A stretch of 7,925 bases of DNA, taken from Oscillospiraceae bacterium (GTDB lineage: Bacteria > Bacillota_A > Clostridia > Oscillospirales > Oscillospiraceae). Each line of letters opens with the position of its first letter. Positions within the stretch are counted from its first letter, which is position 1. The stretch covers positions 1 through 7,925 of the forward strand of contig JAFQDR010000182.1 of the NCBI GenBank assembly GCA_017415945.1, in the 5' to 3' direction. Both the position numbers and the translations under genes were made by a program. This document shows positions 1-5,406 of the stretch, in pieces. The notes beneath the pieces are model-generated. The model was given only the letters and a program-made list of their open reading frames with translations. It was not told where the DNA came from and searched no databases.

Positions 1-273
1 CATATCCTCCGCACCGAGGTGTACGCCTTCTGCATCCACGGCAAGCGCAACGTCCACACGGTCGTCGATGATCAGCGGCACGTTGTAACGCTTGGCTATA
101 GAATGTACCTTTTCCGCCAGAGTGATATATTCTCTGGTGGTTTTATTTTTCTCACGAAGCTGGAGCAGCGTCACGCCGCCCATGAGTGCCCGTTCCACGC
201 GGTAAAGGAATTCCTCTTCCGCGTAGTTCGTGCTGTCGGTAATAAAATACAGACTTGTATCAAAGTTTTTCAT
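1..273 (-). CDS. thiE: Thiamine-phosphate synthase ThiE, N-terminal 91 residues (cut by window edge)
   Basis: This enzyme joins the pyrimidine HMP-PP to the thiazole phosphate, giving thiamine phosphate in the cytoplasm. Only the first 91 codons are visible; the rest lies left of position 1. The protein opens with KNFDTSLYFITDST, the first strand of a TIM barrel. It then has the family motif GGVTLLQLREKN (about residues 34-45), whose QLREK residues bind substrate, and the run PLIIDDRVDVALAVDAEGVHLG (about 66-87), with the aspartates that bind Mg and diphosphate. The ATG at 271-273 follows a GAGGAG ribosome binding site five bases upstream that overlaps the thiH stop codon. The gap to thiH is only nine bases, so the two are almost certainly co-transcribed and perhaps translationally coupled. 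The family assignment is secure; completeness cannot be judged. Confidence 0.93.
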   Translation of the reverse strand, partial: MKNFDTSLYFITDSTNYAEEEFLYRVERALMGGVTLLQLREKNKTTREYITLAEKVHSIAKRYNVPLIIDDRVDVALAVDAEGVHLGAEDM

Positions 274-282
274 AGTTGCTCC

Positions 283-1536
283 TCACACATACAGATAATC
301 ATTGAGCACCGGCTGCAGACCTTCCTCTGCAATGTCCCTGTACATTTTGTCAAGGCTGCGGTTATCATCAATTTCAAACTGCTCGTCTCCCTGTACTGTA
401 TCGGATTCCTTGCCGGTGTACTTGCTTTCGTGGTCACCGATGCCGGTGGAAACGCCTGCGGAAACCTTCGTGGCGGCAATCTTTACGATTCCGTTGCGGA
501 ACTGCGCACTCTCGCGGGAGGACACCGTAATGCCCACAAAGGGCAGGAAAATGCGGTAAGCGCACAGCACCTGACAAAGCTGCTTTTCGCCGACATCCAT
601 GGGACTTATCTTGTCGTTGTTGATGATCGGTCTGAGTCTCGGGCAGGACAGCGACATCTCCGCGTGGGGATATTTGCGCTGCAGATAATACACATGAAGT
701 GCGCTTGCCAAAGCATCCTTGCGGAAGTCCGACAGACCAAGGAGAGCTGAGAACGCCACGCCACGCATACCGCCGCGAAGTGCCCTCTCCTGTGCATCGA
801 ATCGGTATGGCCACACACGCTTATGACCGAGCAGGTGAAGCTGTTCGTACTTATCGGCATCGTATGTCTCCTGGAATACCGTCACATAGTCCGCGCCGCA
901 TTCGTGAAGGTACTTGTATTCATCGGTATTCACAGGATAGATCTCCAACCCCACCATACGGAAGTATTTTCGCGCCAGCTTGCAGGCTTCGCCGATGTAT
1001 TCCACGTTGCTCTGCGCACGGCTCTCGCCGGTCAGAATCAGGATTTCTTCCATGCCGGACTCGGCAATGACCTTCATTTCGTGCTCAATCTGTTCCATGT
1101 TCAGCTTCATACGGTTGATGTGGTTGTAGCAGTTGAACCCGCAGTAAACACAGTAATTTTCGCAGTAATTCGCTATGTACAGCGGTGTGAAGAGATAGAC
1201 GGTGTTGCCGAAATGCTTGCTGGTTTCCAGCCTTGCCCTCTGCGCCATCCGTTCAAGGAAAGGTTCGGCAGCAGGAGAAAGAAGTGCTTTGAAATCTTCA
1301 ATCGAGCAAGTGGCGTGTTCAAGAGCCGCACGAACGTCTCTCGCCGTATATTTGCTGTAATCGTAAGAGTTCATCTGCGCCATTACTTGTGAACACACGT
1401 CCGATTCGATGATCTCCATGCCGGGCATATATTCCATGTGGTTCTTACGGCTCGTTGGATCGTTTTCCAAGCGGTGCTTTTTCGCCAGAGCCTCCGGGGA
1501 GAGATGCTCCGAATCCACAAAAAACTGATTTTCCAT
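283..1536 (-). CDS. thiH: 2-iminoacetate synthase ThiH (radical SAM tyrosine lyase)
   Basis: ThiH cleaves tyrosine with SAM and a 4Fe-4S cluster, giving dehydroglycine (2-iminoacetate) for the thiazole and p-cresol as by-product. The 417-residue product has the radical SAM motif CENYCVYC, with cluster cysteines C125, C129 and C132. Other family blocks are LTGES (168-172), FQETY (221-225), GGMRGVAFSALLGL (255-268), SSRES (339-343) and DEQFEIDD (384-391). It lacks the extra C-terminal cysteine cluster of HydG, the related hydrogenase maturase, so ThiH is the better call. The use of ThiH rather than the oxygen-dependent ThiO fits an anaerobe. The ATG at 1534-1536 has an AGAGG six bases upstream. 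An internal start at M34 is possible, since the first 33 residues look less conserved and exceed the usual length of about 370, but no good binding site precedes M34. Spacing to thiG is ten bases. Confidence 0.95.
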   Translation of the reverse strand: MENQFFVDSEHLSPEALAKKHRLENDPTSRKNHMEYMPGMEIIESDVCSQVMAQMNSYDYSKYTARDVRAALEHATCSIEDFKALLSPAAEPFLERMAQRARLETSKHFGNTVYLFTPLYIANYCENYCVYCGFNCYNHINRMKLNMEQIEHEMKVIAESGMEEILILTGESRAQSNVEYIGEACKLARKYFRMVGLEIYPVNTDEYKYLHECGADYVTVFQETYDADKYEQLHLLGHKRVWPYRFDAQERALRGGMRGVAFSALLGLSDFRKDALASALHVYYLQRKYPHAEMSLSCPRLRPIINNDKISPMDVGEKQLCQVLCAYRIFLPFVGITVSSRESAQFRNGIVKIAATKVSAGVSTGIGDHESKYTGKESDTVQGDEQFEIDDNRSLDKMYRDIAEEGLQPVLNDYLYV

Positions 1537-1546
1537 GGCTCGCCTC

Positions 1547-2317
1547 TCAACCCCGCAGGAATCCTGTCAGCGGATCGGATGCGGACGCACCACGAGTCAG
1601 CACTCTGCCAAGTCCGGCCAGATATGCCTTACGTCCTGCTTCAATGGCATTTTTGAAAGCGGATGCCATCAGCGGCAAGTCCCCTGCCGTCGCAAGGGCG
1701 GTGTTTGCCATAATCGCCGCCGCGCCCATTTCCATGGCTTCGCAAGCCTGTGACGGTCTGCCGATGCCGGCATCCACGATGATGGGGAGATCGATTTCGT
1801 CAATGAGAATCTGGATAAATTCCTTCGTTGCCAGTCCCTTGTTGGAGCCGATGGGAGAAGCCAGCGGCATCACGGAAGCGGCACCGGCATTCACAAGATC
1901 TCTGGCAGTGTTCAGATCGGGATACATATACGGCATGACCACAAAGCCTTCTTTCGCAAGGATCTCGGTCGCCCTGATGGTTTCCACGTTGTCGGGAAGC
2001 AGATATTTGCTGTCCCGCATGATCTCGATCTTCACGAAATCCCCGCAGCCGAGCTCTCTGGCAAGGCGTGCAATCCGGACGGCTTCCTCCGCATTTCTCG
2101 CACCGCTTGTGTTGGGAAGAAGCGTGATTCCTTCGGGGATGTAGTCGAGAATGCTTTCCTGCTCCTTTGTGTTTGCACGGCGGACTGCGAGGGTGATGAT
2201 CTCCGCTCCCGCATCCTTTACCGCCGCTTCGATCAGCTTCATGGAGTATTTGCCGGAGCCGAGGATGAAGCGGGAATTAAATTCGTGTCCGCCGATGATG
2301 AGTTTGTCGTTTGTCAT
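1547..2317 (-). CDS. thiG: Thiazole synthase ThiG
   Basis: ThiG builds the thiazole phosphate from 1-deoxy-D-xylulose 5-phosphate, dehydroglycine from ThiH and sulfur from ThiS thiocarboxylate. The 256-residue length is normal for this TIM-barrel family. The N-terminus reads [20 protein letters not shown]96, in the block GDFVKIEI (92-99), matches the lysine that forms a Schiff base with the sugar phosphate (K96 in the Bacillus subtilis enzyme). Further conserved blocks are [11 protein letters not shown] (149-159), VDAGIGRPS (181-189, phosphate binding), ANTALA (204-209) and [10 protein letters not shown] (244-253). The ATG at 2315-2317 is preceded by a purine-rich GAAGGA binding site. It lies 18 bases after thiF and 10 bases before thiH, in the expected order. 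ThiG is known to form complexes with ThiS and with ThiH. All key residues appear intact. Confidence 0.97.
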   Translation of the reverse strand: MTNDKLIIGGHEFNSRFILGSGKYSMKLIEAAVKDAGAEIITLAVRRANTKEQESILDYIPEGITLLPNTSGARNAEEAVRIARLARELGCGDFVKIEIMRDSKYLLPDNVETIRATEILAKEGFVVMPYMYPDLNTARDLVNAGAASVMPLASPIGSNKGLATKEFIQILIDEIDLPIIVDAGIGRPSQACEAMEMGAAAIMANTALATAGDLPLMASAFKNAIEAGRKAYLAGLGRVLTRGASASDPLTGFLRG

Positions 2318-2335
2318 GTATATTTCCTTCTTTCT

Positions 2336-2980
2336 TTAAGTTTCAAATTCGCCTGCTAATATACGCAGGACTGTGTGTGCCTGATGTGCGGCGCAGAGCA
2401 TGACACGGGAAGCGATAAGACTGCCTTCTGATTGCACGTCACTTTGCTCATCTCCACACAGATAAAAATGTTTCATAACTTTTCGCGTCTTGATGGTATT
2501 TGCACTGCCGAATCCCGCCATCCCCGATGCCGCCACAAGAAACTTATCCGGCATTGTTTCAAGCACAAGATTGGTAAGCATCGCCTTGCACTCCGCATCG
2601 TCAAAGGCTTCGCAGATAATATCAGCATCCTTCAGAAGCTCTGTGGCATTTTCCTCAATAATGCGAACCGTATGAGTTCCCAACTCAATATACGGTTCAA
2701 TTTCTTTGAGGTTCTCTGAAAGTGCATCGGTCTTGTTCATCCCAATCTGATTCGCTTTGTATTGCTGTCGGTGGAGATTGGTGATATCCACCCGGTCGAA
2801 GTCGATCAGAATCAGTTTGCCAATGCCCGCCCTCGCGAGCGCGATTGCGATTGCGGAACCGAGACCGCCAAGCCCGCATACTGCAACCGTAGCTGACGAA
2901 AATCTTTTTTGGAGTTCCTCGCCGTGCCGTTCGGTTAACACCTTATTCCATTCTTCTTTTGTTGGAATCAGTTTAACCAC
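2336..2980 (-). CDS. thiF: ThiS adenylyltransferase ThiF, short clostridial form
   Basis: ThiF adenylates the C-terminal glycine of ThiS so that sulfur can be loaded on it. The protein is an E1-like Rossmann fold. The nucleotide-binding loop GLGGLGS is at 36-42, followed by LILIDFDRVDITNLHRQQY (56-74), which includes the acidic strand end and the N-R-Q residues typical of this superfamily. At about 214 residues it is shorter than Escherichia coli ThiF and has no paired CxxC zinc motifs (its cysteines are 35, 123, 131, 175 and 196). That fits the short family-2 ThiF seen in Clostridia. The start is uncertain. The listed GTG (2978-2980) is the longest conventional choice, but it overlaps the only ribosome binding site (GGAGG, 2980-2984). 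A CTG at 2969-2971, eight bases from that site, would give a protein beginning (M)IPTKEEW. The gene overlaps or abuts the end of thiS. Confidence 0.92.
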   Translation of the reverse strand: MVKLIPTKEEWNKVLTERHGEELQKRFSSATVAVCGLGGLGSAIAIALARAGIGKLILIDFDRVDITNLHRQQYKANQIGMNKTDALSENLKEIEPYIELGTHTVRIIEENATELLKDADIICEAFDDAECKAMLTNLVLETMPDKFLVAASGMAGFGSANTIKTRKVMKHFYLCGDEQSDVQSEGSLIASRVMLCAAHQAHTVLRILAGEFET

Positions 2981-3167
2981 CTCCTACAAAGCTGACGACC
3001 TCTACATTGTCTCCGTCTTGCAGTATCGTCTCACCGTACTTTGCCTTCGGGACAATGTCGCCATTCCGTTCTACCGCAATTCTCTTTGGATCAAAATTTG
3101 TAGTTGCAAGATATTCCGCTATCGTTTTACCTGCAATATTCAGCTCTTCTCCGTTGATCTTTACCAT
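2973..3167 (-). CDS. thiS: Sulfur carrier protein ThiS
   Basis: ThiS is a small ubiquitin-like protein whose C-terminal glycine becomes a thiocarboxylate and donates sulfur for the thiazole. The product has 64 residues, as expected. It begins MVKINGEELN, contains the usual core DGDNVEVVSFVGGG at its end, and finishes in Gly-Gly, the residues modified by ThiF. I chose the ATG at 3165-3167 because a clear GGAGG (3173-3177) lies five bases upstream. The open frame continues further upstream but passes through the riboswitch terminator, so that extension is not real. ThiS is the first gene of the operon, and its start sits directly behind the second terminator, so it is the gene most directly controlled by the two riboswitches. 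Its last codons also supply the ribosome binding site of thiF. Confidence 0.96.
   Translation of the reverse strand: MVKINGEELNIAGKTIAEYLATTNFDPKRIAVERNGDIVPKAKYGETILQDGDNVEVVSFVGGG
2980..2984 (-). promoter_or_regulatory. thiF ribosome binding site inside the thiS Gly-Gly codons
   Basis: The GGAGG at 2980-2984 is formed by the thiS codons GGA GGT, which encode part of the functional C-terminal Gly-Gly-Gly. It is the only good binding site for thiF. It points to initiation at about 2969-2971 (a CTG codon, eight-base spacing) rather than at the GTG it overlaps. The thiS stop codon (2973-2975) lies between the site and that CTG, so ribosomes finishing thiS could restart on thiF. Confidence 0.6.
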
Positions 3168-3180
3168 TCGTACCTCCAAT

Positions 3181-3218
3181 AAAAAATAAAAGGAAGCTGC
3201 CGATTTGGCTGCTTCCTT
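3181..3218 (-). terminator. Riboswitch-controlled terminator 2 (before thiS)
   Basis: On the minus strand the hairpin arms are GGAAGCAGCC and GGCAGCTTCC, with a five-base loop (AAATC) and a single A-A mismatch in the stem. Two more A-U pairs can extend the base. A run of mostly U follows (positions 3181-3191), giving an intrinsic terminator. It ends just before the thiS ribosome binding site, so termination here would prevent expression of the whole operon. It is the expression platform of the second TPP aptamer. Confidence 0.88.
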
Positions 3219-3244
3219 CGTGTACTGCGATATTCCCGTCTCTC

Positions 3245-3338
3245 TCAATCGGGCGTCCCTACGTTGGCATTATCCAAATCAGGTTCTCGGTCGAAGGTCA
3301 CACCTTCCTCTCAGCCCGTTTACGAGCTCCCGTTATTC
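3245..3338 (-). promoter_or_regulatory. TPP riboswitch aptamer 2 (thiS-proximal)
   Basis: This RNA element binds thiamine pyrophosphate. On the minus strand it shows the THI-box signatures in order: CGGGAGCTCG, then CGGGCTGAGAGG, a GAAGGT/ACCTTC hairpin, then ACCTGATTTGGATAATGCCA and CGTAGGGA. The common CUGG/CCAG helix is changed to UUGG/CCAA here, a paired substitution that keeps the helix. CCGATT at the aptamer's 3' edge (3247-3252) is complementary to AATCGG in the loop and 3' arm of terminator 2 (3200-3205). This could be the antiterminator helix that TPP binding disrupts; the pairing is my inference. Outer edges are approximate. Confidence 0.95.
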
Positions 3339-3346
3339 AATTGTCT

Positions 3347-3385
3347 GAAAAAACAAAACGGAAGCAACCGATCTGGATGCTTCCG
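3347..3385 (-). terminator. Riboswitch-controlled terminator 1 (between the two aptamers)
   Basis: On the minus strand the arms CGGAAGCATCC and GGTTGCTTCCG flank the loop AGATC, with one T-T mismatch, and are followed by a U-rich run (TTTTGTTTTTT). It closely resembles terminator 2 and follows aptamer 1 by about 25 bases. Transcripts stopped here would never reach the second aptamer. Confidence 0.88.
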
Positions 3386-3411
3386 TAAACAATATGTCAA
3401 TTGTGATGTCG

Positions 3412-3503
3412 CTATCAGGCATCCCTACGTTGGCATTATCCAAATCAGGTTACCGGTCGAAGGTCTTACCTTCCTCTCAACCCGTAACACGAGCTCCCGT
3501 CTG
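3412..3503 (-). promoter_or_regulatory. TPP riboswitch aptamer 1 (promoter-proximal)
   Basis: This is the first of two TPP-sensing aptamers. It carries the same signatures as aptamer 2: CGGGAGCTCG, CGGGTTGAGAGG, the GAAGGT/ACCTTC hairpin, ACCTGATTTGGATAATGCCA and CGTAGGGA. Differences from aptamer 2 are confined to loops, one helix wobble (CGGGT versus CGGGC), a joining segment and the 3' edge. The predicted transcript begins only a few bases before it. GGATGC at its 3' edge (3419-3424) is perfectly complementary to GCATCC in the 5' arm of terminator 1 (3375-3380), a likely antiterminator. TPP binding would trap the former strand and free the terminator. Confidence 0.95.
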
Positions 3504-3512
3504 TATTTATTC

Positions 3513-3541
3513 AGTATACACCATTATTTTACCAAAATCAA
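3513..3541 (-). promoter_or_regulatory. Sigma-A-type promoter of the thi operon
   Basis: On the minus strand there is a -35 TTGATT (3536-3541) and a -10 TATACT (3513-3518) separated by exactly 17 bases. This predicts a transcript start near 3504-3506, just before aptamer 1, and an untranslated leader of about 340 bases. A second -35-like TTGACC (3544-3549) lies nearby. With a 17-base spacing its -10 would be the poorer TAATGG, so I consider it less likely. Confidence 0.75.
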
Positions 3542-3556
3542 GAGGTCAACGGATTT

Positions 3557-3591
3557 GTTTACAAAAATTACAAAATTGTTGCTTTGTAAAC
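3557..3591 (-). repeat. A/T-rich inverted repeat between the lipoprotein operon and the thi promoter
   Basis: Perfect nine-base arms GTTTACAAA (3557-3565) and TTTGTAAAC (3583-3591) flank a 17-base spacer. It begins 18 bases after the stop codon of the lipoprotein gene and ends 15 bases before the -35 of the thi promoter. It could be a weak terminator for the upstream operon, though no U-run follows the second arm. It could also be a protein-binding operator. The sequence does not decide between these. Confidence 0.45.
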
Positions 3592-3609
3592 TACTTGTCT
3601 CCCGAGGAA

Positions 3610-5379
3610 TCACGGTTCTATTCGGAGATTGATACGGGTATTGTCTGCACTGATTGTAATCCAATAATCAGAATTTTCCCATCCACCGAAACTCAATTCA
3701 GCAGTATGGGCCTTCCCTGCTTTTAAGGTGATTTCCTTGAAGTCTCCTCCGTCAAGATCATCATCGCTTCGGTAGCAATCAACTCTGACACTGATTGTTT
3801 GATCTGTGGACGATAACAACTCTACCGTAATTTTGTTTGTAGGATGATATTTATTTTCAACCTCGAATTTCTTAATCTGAATCTGTACAGTTGAATCTGC
3901 TTCATAAACGTGATTTATCACCAATTCATCGGACTCGTTGATATAGGTTCCACTGTAATAGTCATAGGGGTGATAATACCAGGCGTCGTTGATATCGTTT
4001 TTCAGCGTATCTGTCATTTCAAGAAGCTGGCCTTTACCGAAATGGGTTCCCACGAGGCTGATTTGTGACAAATCGGGAGTCAGGCGATAAATCTTATTAT
4101 CGACTTCGATCCACATGGTTCCGCGTTCTGCGGGATAATCACCGCCGCCGACTTCAAGAACATCATTCGAGATCTTCTTTTCGGTTTTGCCGGTTTCTTT
4201 TGCTGTGCCCAACGCCTTTATGATAGCATCCGCTACGTCGCCCGAGGTGATATCTTTAACTGAAATCCCCCATCCATCCCAAGTGTAACGCAGAAGTCGG
4301 AGCACAGGGGTGTTCTCAGTTTTCGATTCGTCCGGAATGTTCCATACAGTGCTGAATGCAAAATGCACGGTTCCGCTGTACGGCTTGTTCGGATTCTCCC
4401 ACTTGGCAATCACTTCGTAGAGATAATCTCCTGCTTTGATTTCAATCATGTTATGAGCAGCTGCAACCTTTTCATATGCGTCATAATCTTCTGTATGCAG
4501 TTTATATCTCTTTATGGATATGCTTGTCGGATAAGTCTCAAAAGCCAGAGAGAGCGTTGTATCATTTGTCATCTCAATTGCTGGAATGATGTCAACACAA
4601 TCAAGCGGATGGGGACTGTCTGCCTGGATACCGTTCCCCATACCATCCTCGTTTTCGACCATCCAAGAACAAGTTCCGCGCCAAGCCCGAATTGTTGTGA
4701 ATCCATCACTTACTGTAAGTGTCGGCGGCTCTGCGGGAAAGCTTGAGGTGCCTGCCGATTCGCTTGTTCCGGTGATCTCACTCAGGCTCATGACTTCTGT
4801 GAGTTCGCCTTCCATCCAGGTTTCTTCATATTGAGGAATTAATCTGTTTTCTGTTATAGTCTGTATCGCAATCACCTCGGTATCACCAAGATAGTCCACA
4901 GTTTCAAGACGAATGATCATTTCACGAAGTCCCTGTCTGAGTGTCTGGGCATTAACCTGCAGTTCTAACGGGAAAATGGTTTTCAGCACAGCAAAGGATA
5001 GTTCTGATGTCGGTGTAAATTCGATTTGCTTCTTTGCAATGCGTATTTCGTTTGAAACTGAGAGCGTAATCTCCTTATCTTTGTCCGGTACCGCATCGCA
5101 CAGCTGCATGAGATCAAGTCGTAATTCTCTGCGGAGAAGATTGTCCCACACATATACAGTCTGAAGCGTGCGTGATTCCGTTTTTCCGAGTTTGTAGGCG
5201 AACAGTGCTTTGCTCGCAAGAAGTTGTTCTTCAATTGCTTGATCGGTTGGATCGTCCCTATCCGGACTGCCGAGCATATAGGATGACACGGAAACGTATT
5301 TTTCCGGTTCGTTTTTACAGCCGGCAAAGACGGATAGACAAAGCATCAAAATAACAATGAAGGATATTGTTCTTTTCAT
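3610..5379 (-). CDS. Predicted lipoprotein of unknown function (589 residues)
   Basis: I cannot assign a function. The N-terminus is a lipoprotein signal: MKRT, a hydrophobic stretch (5-18), then the lipobox VFAGC with the lipidated cysteine at C21. The mature protein should therefore be tethered outside the membrane. The rest looks mostly beta-rich. Residues 22-200 include a mixed region with LQTVYVWDNLLRRELRLDL. A short Ser/Thr/Pro linker lies at about 203-222. Next comes a domain starting AWRGTCSW (232-239) and containing DSPHPLDC (254-261), where C237 and C261 could form a disulfide; I have the impression of similar segments in other clostridial exported proteins. Residues about 420-445 (WIEVDNKIYRLTPDLSQI) suggest another beta unit. 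The end (485-589) resembles a beta-sandwich. The ATG follows AGGAGG by nine bases. It is the last of three adjacent lipoprotein genes, 27 bases after its neighbour. Confidence 0.88.
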   Translation of the reverse strand: MKRTISFIVILMLCLSVFAGCKNEPEKYVSVSSYMLGSPDRDDPTDQAIEEQLLASKALFAYKLGKTESRTLQTVYVWDNLLRRELRLDLMQLCDAVPDKDKEITLSVSNEIRIAKKQIEFTPTSELSFAVLKTIFPLELQVNAQTLRQGLREMIIRLETVDYLGDTEVIAIQTITENRLIPQYEETWMEGELTEVMSLSEITGTSESAGTSSFPAEPPTLTVSDGFTTIRAWRGTCSWMVENEDGMGNGIQADSPHPLDCVDIIPAIEMTNDTTLSLAFETYPTSISIKRYKLHTEDYDAYEKVAAAHNMIEIKAGDYLYEVIAKWENPNKPYSGTVHFAFSTVWNIPDESKTENTPVLRLLRYTWDGWGISVKDITSGDVADAIIKALGTAKETGKTEKKISNDVLEVGGGDYPAERGTMWIEVDNKIYRLTPDLSQISLVGTHFGKGQLLEMTDTLKNDINDAWYYHPYDYYSGTYINESDELVINHVYEADSTVQIQIKKFEVENKYHPTNKITVELLSSTDQTISVRVDCYRSDDDLDGGDFKEITLKAGKAHTAELSFGGWENSDYWITISADNTRINLRIEP

Positions 5380-5406
5380 CCGTGTATACCTCCTCTCAGC
5401 TTTACT

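Noticed and set aside
19..750. 243-codon plus-strand open frame opposite thiE and thiH
   Set aside because: It lies across two certain genes on the other strand, and its product resembles no family.
283..1536. HydG (hydrogenase maturase) instead of ThiH
   Set aside because: HydG has an additional C-terminal cysteine cluster that is absent here, and the gene sits between thiG and thiE.
3168..3248. Upstream in-frame extension of thiS (27 extra codons)
   Set aside because: It runs through the riboswitch terminator hairpin and lacks a ribosome binding site; ThiS family length and the GGAGG support the ATG at 3165-3167.
3245..3503. The two near-identical leader blocks as a CRISPR or mobile repeat
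   Set aside because: There are only two copies about 165 bases apart, and their shared sequence is fully explained by the TPP aptamer and terminator.
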